Source of the DNA: Candidatus Atribacteria bacterium
GTDB lineage: Bacteria > Atribacterota > Atribacteria > Atribacterales > Atribacteraceae
DNA: 16,776 bases
Direction: 5' to 3'
Assembly (NCBI GenBank): GCA_026390275.1
Contig: JAPLGF010000060.1
Location: forward strand, 1 to 16,776
The notes under the pieces are model-generated. The model did not search any database, was not told the origin of the DNA, and worked only from the letters and a program-made list of their open reading frames with translations. A program made the translations under genes and the position numbers. Of this stretch, positions 1 through 7,212 are shown piece by piece; position 1 is the first letter of the stretch, and each line of letters starts with the position of its first letter.

Positions 1-702
1 AAAACCTGGTCTTTTTTTACTGAGTTCTCCTTAACCAATTTTATCCGGGCATGGGACATGGCCAATTTAAGTCGTGCCTACCAGAACAGTTTGATCGTCA
101 CCGGAATTGCCACTGGGATCATCCTTATATGTTCAATTTTAGCTGCTTTCAGTTTTTCTAATTGGATTTTTAAAGGAAAAAAAACATTTTACTTTATTAT
201 CTTAGCTTCTCTCATGATACCATTAGAAACCCTGGTGGTTCCATTGTTCATTTCCCTTAAAAATTACGGACTTCTCAACAACCATTTTGGAGTGATTCTC
301 CCCTATGCCGCCATCGGAATCCCGTTTTCCACTTTGGTCTTAACAGAATTTTTTAAAGAAATCCCGGTTGAATTAAGGGATGCGGCACGAATCGATGGGT
401 GTTCTGATTTTCGGTATCTAGTACAAATCGTTATGCCGCTTTCCGGCCCTGCGGTTTCGGGAGTCATGATCTTCCAGGGTTCCATTATCTGGAACGAATT
501 CATCATTGCACTCACCATATTGCAAGCATCATCCTTGTATACCATTCCACTTGAGGTAGCCACTTTTTCTCGACGTTATTACACCGAATGGCCGTTGGTT
601 TTTTCCACCCTGTCCACCAGTATGGTGCCGGTTATGCTACTGTATATTCTGTTCCAAAGAAGTTATGTAAAAGGAATGACCCTGGGAGCAATCAAGGGAT
701 GA
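1..702 (+). CDS. Carbohydrate ABC transporter permease, CUT1/MalG type (5' end outside window)
   Basis: This is an inner-membrane subunit of a CUT1-family ABC importer for sugars, oligosaccharides or polyols. The frame is open from base 1, so the gene begins upstream. The first in-frame ATG (58) lies inside a segment, AWDMANLSRAYQNSLIV, that is normally internal to MalG-type proteins just before a membrane span, so it is not a credible start. About 233 residues are visible. Several hydrophobic spans are evident, and the cytoplasmic EAA loop that docks the ATPase is recognisable as ELRDAARIDGCSDFRYLVQI followed by VMPLSGPA. The C-terminus, with GMTLGAIKG, is typical of the family and looks complete. 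The stop is only 24 nt before the ATG of the GRE, so the two are probably co-transcribed. The family is secure; the sugar is not deducible. Confidence 0.9.
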   Translation, partial: KTWSFFTEFSLTNFIRAWDMANLSRAYQNSLIVTGIATGIILICSILAAFSFSNWIFKGKKTFYFIILASLMIPLETLVVPLFISLKNYGLLNNHFGVILPYAAIGIPFSTLVLTEFFKEIPVELRDAARIDGCSDFRYLVQIVMPLSGPAVSGVMIFQGSIIWNEFIIALTILQASSLYTIPLEVATFSRRYYTEWPLVFSTLSTSMVPVMLLYILFQRSYVKGMTLGAIKG

Positions 703-726
703 TTACGGGAAGGAGTGAATAACCAC

Positions 727-3129
727 ATGAAGAGAAATACCAGTCAGCGAATCCAAGACTTACGGGAATTAGTGGTGGGCACAAAACCGGAGATCTGTCC
801 AGAAAGGGCATTGATTGTAACTCAGGCCTATCGGGAACTTGGAAACAATCCAGCGGGAATTCTACGGGCCAAAGCACTGGAGAAAATTCTTAGCGAGATG
901 TCAATTTACATTGTTCCCGGAGAATTACTGGTAGGTAATCATTCCAGCAAATTACGCGCTGCCCCAGTTTTCCCTGAATTCGAAGTGAGTTTCTTAGAAA
1001 AAGAGATGACCGAGTTTAATAGACGATCTGGGGACCCCTTTGATATCGATGAATCCAGCAGGGAAAAACTGGCCCAGATCATTCCCTTCTGGAAGGGAAG
1101 AACCATTAAGGAACTTAATATGGCGATGTGGCCGGAAGAGAATAAATTGTCCGGACAAAACTATGTGTGGGTCATCGATAACGAATGGAACCTGGAAAAC
1201 AGTGATGGTCATCTGGCAGTTGATTATCCCAAGCTCATCAACTTCGGTCTGGGAAGCATTATTCATGATGCCGAGGAAAAACTTTCCTTTTTAGATATTG
1301 CCAATCCCGATGATCTGAAAAAAAAGTATTTCTATGAATCAGTTGTCATCGCCGCACGAGCTGTCATTCACTTTGCCCATCGATCTGCCGAACTGGCTCG
1401 AAAAAAGGCAGAAAAAGAGAATAATGTCGTCCGAAAGATGGAACTCGAACGGATTGCCGAAATATGTTCCCGTGTCCCTGAAAACCCAGCCCGAACCTTT
1501 TATGAGGCATTGCAATCTATCTGGTTTGTTCAATTAGCCATTCAGATCGATGCCAACGGACATTCTGTGACTATCGGGCGGTTTGATCAATTCATGTACC
1601 CTTTTTATCAAAAAGATATTCAATCGGGAATATTTACTGATGATCAAATATACGAATTAATGCAGATGTTCTGGATCAAGCTCTCCTCGCTCACCAAACT
1701 TCGGTGCTGGTCCCAGACCCGTTTGAATGCCGGATACCCTATGTTTCAGAACCTCACCATTGGTGGTCAAACACCTGATGGTGATGATGCCTGTAATGAA
1801 CTGACCTATCTCTGCCTCGACGTCACGGAATCGCTCAAACTCTTCCAACCTACATTCACTGCCCGGGTTCACCACCGTTCACCACGAGAGTATCTCCGCC
1901 GCTGTGTCGAACTTATCAAACAGGGATTGGGGATGCCCAGTCTCTTCAACGACGAAGTCATCATTCCAGCCCTGATCAACCGGGGAGTTAATATTGAAGA
2001 CGCCAGAAGTTATTGCATGGTCGGATGCGTGGAACCGAGTGTTCAGGGAAAGTGGGGGGGACGGTATGGTGCCTGTCTCTTTAACCTGCCCAAATGCCTG
2101 GAACTGGCGTTGAACAATGGAAAAGACCCGCGAACCGGTATCCAGCTGTGCCCGGGTGATGGTGACCTGGCAACTTTCACTTCTTTTGAAGATGTCTTCC
2201 AGGCCTACGAAAAACAGGTCAAATATTTTGTTCGCCAGCATGTCATCCGCGACAACATCCAGGATATGATCTGGGAGAGGTATCTTCCCATTCCACTCAT
2301 CAGCTGCCTGGTTTCCGATTGCATGGAAAGAGGAAAGGAAATCAAAGAGGGCGGAGCGATTTACGATTACACCGGAGGTCAAACCGGTGGTATTGCTAAT
2401 GTCGCCAACTCCCTGGCTGCGATTAAAAAGCTGGTTTTTGAGGAGAGTAAGCTCACCGGTGCCGACCTAAAAAAATACCTGGACACCAATTTCGAAGGGA
2501 TGGAAGGGGAAAAAGTCCGACAGATACTCATCAATAAAGTCCCCAAGTACGGAAACGACGATGAGTATGTTGATTCCATTGCCCGACGGGCCTTCTCGGT
2601 TCTCCTCAAAGAAGTCTCCAAGTATCACAATACCCGGTTCGGAAGAGGACCAATCGGAGGGAGCTTCCATCACGCCACGGCTTCCACTGCCGCCAACGTT
2701 CCCTTCGGAATGATCATCAGCGCCATGCCTGATGGACGGAAGGCTTTTAGCCCCCTGGCAGACACGGAATCCCCGACTCATTTCACCGATTTAAACGGAC
2801 CGACAGCGGTGGTCCTTTCGGCTTCCAAGTTAGAGCATATCTATGAATCAGGTGGGGCAATTCTCAATTTGAAATTCAGCCCGATCGTATTTGAGAACGA
2901 CGAAAATCTGGAAAAACTGATCGATTTGATTCGCACTTACTTTGATATGGATGGAATGGAATTGCAAATCAATGTCATATCGGCACAAAAATTACGTGAT
3001 GCCCAAAAGAATCCGGAAAAATACAAAGACCTGCTCATCCGGGTCGCTGGATACAGCGCCTATTTTGTTGATCTTGATCTTTTGATTCAGAATGACATCA
3101 TCGAACGGACAGAAAACTTACTGGTATGA
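727..3129 (+). CDS. Glycyl radical enzyme, dehydratase/lyase-type (PFL-like)
   Basis: This protein of 800 residues is of typical size for a dehydratase-type glycyl radical enzyme. The C-terminal motif RVAGYSAYF carries the radical glycine (Gly775). The catalytic Cys434 is in VGCVEP, with Glu436 two residues on, the CxE arrangement of glycerol/diol dehydratase, choline lyase, hydroxyproline dehydratase and arylacetate decarboxylase groups. His162 (DGHLAVDY) and His279-Ser280 (NGHSVTIGRFD) fall where glycerol dehydratase has His164 and His281-Ser282. The position of its glycerol-binding Asp447, 14 residues after the Cys, is Gly448 here, so ordinary glycerol dehydratase activity is unlikely. I chose ATG 727: an in-frame GTG at 715 directly abuts AAGGAG (709-714) and is too close to use it. 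The next gene, overlapping by ATGA, is the activase. The CUT1 permease upstream hints at a sugar- or polyol-derived substrate; exact substrate unknown. Confidence 0.93.
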   Translation: MKRNTSQRIQDLRELVVGTKPEICPERALIVTQAYRELGNNPAGILRAKALEKILSEMSIYIVPGELLVGNHSSKLRAAPVFPEFEVSFLEKEMTEFNRRSGDPFDIDESSREKLAQIIPFWKGRTIKELNMAMWPEENKLSGQNYVWVIDNEWNLENSDGHLAVDYPKLINFGLGSIIHDAEEKLSFLDIANPDDLKKKYFYESVVIAARAVIHFAHRSAELARKKAEKENNVVRKMELERIAEICSRVPENPARTFYEALQSIWFVQLAIQIDANGHSVTIGRFDQFMYPFYQKDIQSGIFTDDQIYELMQMFWIKLSSLTKLRCWSQTRLNAGYPMFQNLTIGGQTPDGDDACNELTYLCLDVTESLKLFQPTFTARVHHRSPREYLRRCVELIKQGLGMPSLFNDEVIIPALINRGVNIEDARSYCMVGCVEPSVQGKWGGRYGACLFNLPKCLELALNNGKDPRTGIQLCPGDGDLATFTSFEDVFQAYEKQVKYFVRQHVIRDNIQDMIWERYLPIPLISCLVSDCMERGKEIKEGGAIYDYTGGQTGGIANVANSLAAIKKLVFEESKLTGADLKKYLDTNFEGMEGEKVRQILINKVPKYGNDDEYVDSIARRAFSVLLKEVSKYHNTRFGRGPIGGSFHHATASTAANVPFGMIISAMPDGRKAFSPLADTESPTHFTDLNGPTAVVLSASKLEHIYESGGAILNLKFSPIVFENDENLEKLIDLIRTYFDMDGMELQINVISAQKLRDAQKNPEKYKDLLIRVAGYSAYFVDLDLLIQNDIIERTENLLV

Positions 3130-4073
3130 TCGACTCCACCAATGTTCGAGTAAATAACGTCACGAACAAAACAGAGGGGTTGGTGTCTGAGATACAGAGG
3201 TATTCCGTCCACGATGGGCCGGGAATCCGGACCATGGTCTTCTTGAAGGGTTGTTTTTTAACCTGTCCCTGGTGCTGCAATCCGGAGTCAAAAAATCCAT
3301 TGCCGCTGATAGGTTACCATGCCAGCAAATGTATCGGATGTAAACAATGCGCTGACATCTGCCCTTCTGGGGCAATCTATTTCGATAAAAAGGGAATGCA
3401 TTATAACCGGAATAGTTGTACAGTTTGTGAGCTCTGTGCCCAGGAGTGTCCTTCCGGAGCTCTCCGGATACACGGAAAGACCATGACGGTCAATGAAGTA
3501 ATGCAAATTGCCCTTCGTGATCAACTCTTTTATACCAATTCCGGAGGAGGGGTCACTATATCCGGAGGCGAGCCATTCTACCAACCAGAGTTCCTCTTTC
3601 AGCTCCTCACTGCTTTCAAGAAAAAGGGGATCCATACCGCGATTGAAACCACCGGATATGTAGAATGGCCAGCCTTTGAAAAAGTCCTCGATTCTCTGGA
3701 TTTTCTTCTTTTTGACCTCAAGATCTTTGACCCTGTTAAACACCAGCTGGTACTGGGGGTCGATAATGAAATCATCCTGCAAAATCTCATTCGGTGCAGT
3801 GAGAAAAGTATTCCCATCCATGTCCGAATCCCGGTCATACCAGGTTATACTGATGATCGGGAGAATATCACCCAGATCGCCCGATTCCTCCAACCTCTCA
3901 ACCATATTCAAAAAGTTCATTTACTTCCCTATCATCGAATCGGGATGACAAAGTATAAACAGATCGGTGAAAGTTATCAGCTGGAAAAAACTGAACTCCC
4001 GACCACTGAGTATTTGAAAAAGCTCGCCGACATCATGATATCCTCTTCCTTAAACGTTTGCATTGGTGGGTAA
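3126..4073 (+). CDS. Glycyl radical enzyme activating enzyme (radical SAM, two extra 4Fe-4S clusters)
   Basis: This 315-residue activase uses S-adenosylmethionine and a 4Fe-4S cluster to abstract hydrogen from the glycine of the preceding enzyme. The radical-SAM cluster ligands are Cys43, Cys47 and Cys50 in GCFLTCPWCCNPES, the PFL-activase signature. A ferredoxin-like insert follows with two full CxxCxxCxxxC sets, Cys69/72/75/79 and Cys98/101/104/108. Such an insert is usual for activases of dehydratase-type enzymes and absent from pyruvate formate-lyase activase itself. The SAM-contacting GGE motif is visible in TISGGEPFYQ. The start ATG overlaps the upstream stop as ATGA, which implies translational coupling. 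Most activases of this family begin close to the SEIQRYSVHDGPG segment, so the first 15-18 residues are an ordinary short extension. Its partner is almost certainly the adjacent enzyme. Confidence 0.95.
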   Translation: MIDSTNVRVNNVTNKTEGLVSEIQRYSVHDGPGIRTMVFLKGCFLTCPWCCNPESKNPLPLIGYHASKCIGCKQCADICPSGAIYFDKKGMHYNRNSCTVCELCAQECPSGALRIHGKTMTVNEVMQIALRDQLFYTNSGGGVTISGGEPFYQPEFLFQLLTAFKKKGIHTAIETTGYVEWPAFEKVLDSLDFLLFDLKIFDPVKHQLVLGVDNEIILQNLIRCSEKSIPIHVRIPVIPGYTDDRENITQIARFLQPLNHIQKVHLLPYHRIGMTKYKQIGESYQLEKTELPTTEYLKKLADIMISSSLNVCIGG

Positions 4074-4115
4074 AATCATGGTTCTGATATATTTTCCCAG
4101 GAAAGAAATAAGAAC

Positions 4116-4158
4116 AGCCCCCCTCTTCCCACTGGTTTCAACTGGGGGGAGGGGGGCT
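4116..4158 (+). terminator. GC-rich hairpin followed by T-run (intrinsic terminator or processing hairpin)
   Basis: Bases 4116-4131 (starting AGCCCCCCT) pair with 4143-4158 (ending AGGGGGGCT) to form about 16 bp, including two G-U pairs, with an 11-nt loop. TTTTT follows at 4166-4170, seven bases after the stem, which is a little far for a textbook terminator. It lies between the activase and the E1-alpha gene, so it either ends the transporter-GRE transcript or lowers read-through to the downstream genes. No gene is visible in 4074-4187. Confidence 0.65.
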
Positions 4159-4187
4159 GAATCGGTTTTTAAAAAAGGGGGTTAACC

Positions 4188-5153
4188 TTGGTGGATTCTT
4201 TGAACCGAGAACTGATGTTTAATATGTATCGGAAAATGTATCTCATCCGGAAATTTGAACAAAAAGCCATTCAGTTGTACTGGGAGGGCATAAACCGGGG
4301 AGCATTACATACCTATATCGGAGAAGAGGCCGTAGCAGTAGGAGTATGCAGCGCTCTGGAGAAAGGGGATTATGTCAGTAGTACCCACCGCGGACATGGT
4401 CACTGCCTGGCCATGAACGGAGATCCCCGCATCATGTTAGCAGAATTATTGGGGAAAGAAAATGGATACTGTAAAGGTCGTGGCGGGTCCATGCATATCG
4501 CCGACCTGGATTTAGGAGTTTTAGGGGCCAACGGGATTGTCGGAGGAGGTATTCCGATAGCGGTTGGGGCTGCCCTCGCTTTAGATTATAAAAATACAAA
4601 AAAAGTGGTGGCCTGTTTCTTTGGAGATGGCGCGACCAGTACCGGTGCTTTTCACGAAGCGTTAAACCTGGCATCTGTCTGGAAACTCCCCATTATCTTT
4701 ATCTGTGAAAACAATCTGTATGCCATATCGACCTGTGTTGTCAATGCCGTGGCCCTGGAAGACCTGGCTCACCGGGCAGACGCCTACGGAATGAAAAATA
4801 AAGTGGTGGATGGCAATGATGTTCTGCAGGTTTATGAAGAGGCCAGGAAGGCCCGGGAAATGGTTTTAACCGGAGAGGGCCCAGTTTTTTTAGAATGTAA
4901 AACGTATCGAACCGAAGGTCATTGGGTCGCCGATCCGCAAATTTACCGGCAACGCACTGAAATTGAAGAATGGAAAAAGAAATGTCCCATCGCGTATTTG
5001 AAAAAGAACCTCATTCACCTCGACCCCTCCTATGAAAAGGAACTTTACGCAATCGAACAAAAGGTTGATGAAGAGATCAAACAGGCAGAATCATTTGCCA
5101 AAAACAGTCCTGAACCCGATCCAAAAGACGTTTTACATTATGTTTTGGTTTAA
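4188..5153 (+). CDS. Thiamine-diphosphate dehydrogenase E1 component, alpha subunit (acetoin/pyruvate dehydrogenase type)
   Basis: This is the alpha subunit (321 residues) of a heterotetrameric E1 that decarboxylates a 2-oxoacid, or cleaves acetoin, on thiamine diphosphate. The cofactor motif is complete: GDG at 146-148, 26 intervening residues, then Asn175-Asn176 in ENNLYAIST. Other family blocks are THRGHGHCLAM (66-76), KGRGGSMHIAD (96-106) and ANGIVGGGIPIAVGAALA (114-131). The length and KGRGGSMHIAD block fit the AcoA/short PdhA group. Translation starts at TTG 4188 or GTG 4191; the AGGGGG upstream (4176-4181) serves either, and GTG has the better 9-nt spacing. The beta subunit follows after 29 nt. 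No E2 or E3 gene is within the window, so the acyl acceptor is unknown. An acetoin-type role is possible but cannot be separated from pyruvate or another 2-oxoacid by sequence reading. Confidence 0.92.
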   Translation: MVDSLNRELMFNMYRKMYLIRKFEQKAIQLYWEGINRGALHTYIGEEAVAVGVCSALEKGDYVSSTHRGHGHCLAMNGDPRIMLAELLGKENGYCKGRGGSMHIADLDLGVLGANGIVGGGIPIAVGAALALDYKNTKKVVACFFGDGATSTGAFHEALNLASVWKLPIIFICENNLYAISTCVVNAVALEDLAHRADAYGMKNKVVDGNDVLQVYEEARKAREMVLTGEGPVFLECKTYRTEGHWVADPQIYRQRTEIEEWKKKCPIAYLKKNLIHLDPSYEKELYAIEQKVDEEIKQAESFAKNSPEPDPKDVLHYVLV

Positions 5154-5182
5154 ATTTTGAAGAAGAGGCAGGTGAGAATACA

Positions 5183-6160
5183 ATGGCTTCTTTAACCTAT
5201 GCCGAGGCTTTACGACAGGCTTTATATTCTGAAATGAAAAAAGATCCAAGGGTCATTCTCCTGGGTGAGGATATCGGGGTTTTAGGAAATGTCTTTGGGG
5301 TCACCAAGGGATTTTTAGATGAATTCGGCTGCAAACGGGTCAGGAGTACCCCCATTTCAGAAGCAGCTATCACTGGAGCCGCTGTCGGTGCAGCAATGCT
5401 GGGGCTCCGACCGGTGGCGGAAATCATGTATGTTGATTTTACGACCATGGCCATGGATCAGATCATCAATCAGGCGGCCAAAATGCGGTATATGACAGGT
5501 GGTAAAGTAAAAGTTCCCATGGTCCTGCGAACACAGGGAGGAGCCGGATCGGGAGAAGCAGCACAACATTGTCAATCTCTGGAAGCCTTTTTTGTCCATG
5601 TCCCGGGACTCAAAGTGGTGATGCCTTCCTCTCCATATGATGCAAAAGGCCTTCTTTTATCCGCCATCCGCGATGAAAACCCGGTGATTTTCATCGAACA
5701 TAAACTCCTTTACGGTTTAAAAGAAGAGGTCCCGGAAGAAGAATACACCATTCCTCTAGGAAAAGCGGTGGTTAAAAAAGAAGGAAAGGACCTGACCATT
5801 GTTGCCACGTCATTTATGGTTCAAAAAGTGCTTAAAGCCCTGCCGTTCTTGGAAAAAGAAGGGATATACCCGGAAGTGATTGACCCCCGAACTTTAGTCC
5901 CACTGGATAAAGAAACCATCTATCAGTCCATCCAAAAGACCCATTTTCTCCTCATCGTTCAAGAAGCAGCTTCCCCTTGTAGTTTTGCCGCAGAACTGGC
6001 GGCATTGGTGGCCGAGGATATGTTTGATTATCTTGATGCTCCATTGAAAAGATTATGTGGACTCAGTACTCCCATTCCCTATAACAAAAAACTGGAAGAT
6101 GCCTCCATTCCCAATGAAGAGAATATCATCACTGCAGTTAGAGAAATTTTGAAGGGATAG
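5183..6160 (+). CDS. Thiamine-diphosphate dehydrogenase E1 component, beta subunit
   Basis: This is the partner of the preceding alpha subunit. Its 325 residues are the full usual length, with an N-terminal transketolase pyrimidine-binding domain and a C-terminal transketolase-C domain. The N-terminal half shows GEDIGVLGNVFGVTKG (28-43), the conserved STPISE ending in Glu60 that activates the thiamine pyrimidine ring, and GSGEAAQHCQSLEAFFVHVP with His129. The C-terminal domain has VIDPRTLVPLD and ends with TPIPYNKKLEDASIPN, a strong family hallmark. The start ATG is preceded by an AGGTGAG ribosome-binding site. Together the two genes encode an apparently intact alpha2-beta2 E1. Gene order E1-alpha/E1-beta followed by E2 is the usual arrangement; here a dehydrogenase gene follows instead, which is unusual. 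Confidence 0.92.
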   Translation: MASLTYAEALRQALYSEMKKDPRVILLGEDIGVLGNVFGVTKGFLDEFGCKRVRSTPISEAAITGAAVGAAMLGLRPVAEIMYVDFTTMAMDQIINQAAKMRYMTGGKVKVPMVLRTQGGAGSGEAAQHCQSLEAFFVHVPGLKVVMPSSPYDAKGLLLSAIRDENPVIFIEHKLLYGLKEEVPEEEYTIPLGKAVVKKEGKDLTIVATSFMVQKVLKALPFLEKEGIYPEVIDPRTLVPLDKETIYQSIQKTHFLLIVQEAASPCSFAAELAALVAEDMFDYLDAPLKRLCGLSTPIPYNKKLEDASIPNEENIITAVREILKG

Positions 6161-6236
6161 ATATGGGGAGTGCTTTTCGATAAAAATATTTTACGTCGAT
6201 AAAGATGAACCCAAGAGTGGTTTATAAGATTATTGA

Positions 6237-6251
6237 TACATCAGTGATGTA
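6237..6251. promoter_or_regulatory. Perfect 15-nt palindrome upstream of the SDR gene, possible operator
   Basis: TACATCA-G-TGATGTA is a perfect 7+7 inverted repeat around one central base. It lies 16 nt before the ATG of the dehydrogenase, just upstream of its AAGGGG ribosome-binding site. The 107-nt gap also has a direct repeat TCGATAAA at 6177-6184 and 6196-6203. I found no convincing -35/-10 pair. An operator role is inference; a chance palindrome is not excluded. Confidence 0.3.
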
Positions 6252-6267
6252 AAAAAGGGGTGTAAGA

Positions 6268-7059
6268 ATGAATTTAGACCTTAAGAATAAAATTGCTGTC
6301 ATTACCGGTGGAAGCGTTGGGATTGGTCTCGCTGTGGCAAAAGCACTTGCCCAGGAAGGTGTACACCTGGCAATTTGTGCCAGAGACGAGGAAAGACTCC
6401 AAGCGGTGACCCGTGATATTGAAAAGGAATACGGCGTCAAGGTAATTGGAGTAAAAGCGGATGTTTCAAAAGCTCCAGACATTGATCATTTTGCCGCTGT
6501 CATCGCGGAACATTTCGAAAAAGTTGATATTCTCATCAATAATGCGGGAACCGGAAGTTCAGAAAAAATTATGGACGCTCCTGATGAAAAATGGTATTAC
6601 TACTGGGATCTCCATGTGATGGCTGCCATCCGAACCGCCAAGACGATCGTTCCTCTCATGAAAAAAAATGGTGGGGTCATCATCAATTCCGCTTCCATTG
6701 CTGCCACTCAGCCCATGTGGTACGAACCAATTTACAATGTGACAAAAATCGCCCTGGTCATGCTTTCCAAGTGTCTGGCAAACGAGCTGATCACTCACCA
6801 TATCCGGGTGAATAGTATCAGTCCTGGTTTAATTCTCACTCCCGATTGGGTTAAAACCGCTAAAATTCTTTCTCCCGAAAAGAATATCTCCTGGGAAGAG
6901 TACCTGGATCAGGTTGCAAAAGAGAATAATCCCCTGGGTCGTTTCGCCTCCCCGGAGGAACTCGCCAACTTTTATGTTTTTCTCTGTTCATCTCGAGCTG
7001 ATTTTTGCATCGGCTCGAATTATTATGTTGATGGTGGTCAGCTAAAGGTTATTCTTTAA
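6268..7059 (+). CDS. Short-chain dehydrogenase/reductase (classical SDR)
   Basis: This 263-residue NAD(P)-dependent oxidoreductase has a Rossmann fold. Visible motifs are the dinucleotide-binding TGGSVGIG (13-20), CARDEERL with Arg39 at the end of strand two (often an NADP preference), KADVS (63-67), NNAG (91-94), catalytic Ser143 in INSAS, and YNVTK with Tyr156 and Lys160. The C-terminal region has the SPGLILT block and the GSNYYVDGG ending common to FabG-like enzymes. By alignment to FabG, the tetrad Asn position is His116. The start ATG follows AAGGGG at good spacing. It lies 107 nt after the E1-beta gene, possibly under separate control. A carbonyl/alcohol interconversion on a product of the GRE or E1 fits the context but is inference. 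SDR family certain, substrate unknown. Confidence 0.93.
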   Translation: MNLDLKNKIAVITGGSVGIGLAVAKALAQEGVHLAICARDEERLQAVTRDIEKEYGVKVIGVKADVSKAPDIDHFAAVIAEHFEKVDILINNAGTGSSEKIMDAPDEKWYYYWDLHVMAAIRTAKTIVPLMKKNGGVIINSASIAATQPMWYEPIYNVTKIALVMLSKCLANELITHHIRVNSISPGLILTPDWVKTAKILSPEKNISWEEYLDQVAKENNPLGRFASPEELANFYVFLCSSRADFCIGSNYYVDGGQLKVIL

Positions 7060-7212
7060 ACGAAGATGAGGAAAACCTGGAATTGTTGAGAGTGAACCCG
7101 TAAGAAATGCTTATGAAGAGCACCCAGGGGTGGGGGCGAGGGGGATATGGGGGAACAGAGGGGAATTATTGCCGATTCTACGACTCAACATTATTTTCAG
7201 TGTAGGGTTACT

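Noticed and set aside
715..726. GTG at 715 as start of the glycyl radical enzyme
   Set aside because: It directly abuts the AAGGAG ribosome-binding site, leaving no spacer; ATG 727 fits better.
1879..2382. Long - strand open frame within the GRE gene
   Set aside because: It is fully opposite a well-supported coding region with intact motifs; it is a shadow frame.
3288..3920. 210-codon - strand open frame opposite the activase
   Set aside because: It overlaps a gene with all catalytic cysteines in place and shows no protein family features.
7147..7212. ATG at 7147 as start of the first ankyrin protein
   Set aside because: It would bury the clear signal peptide 22 residues inside, and its G-rich upstream tract is too close to act as a ribosome-binding site.
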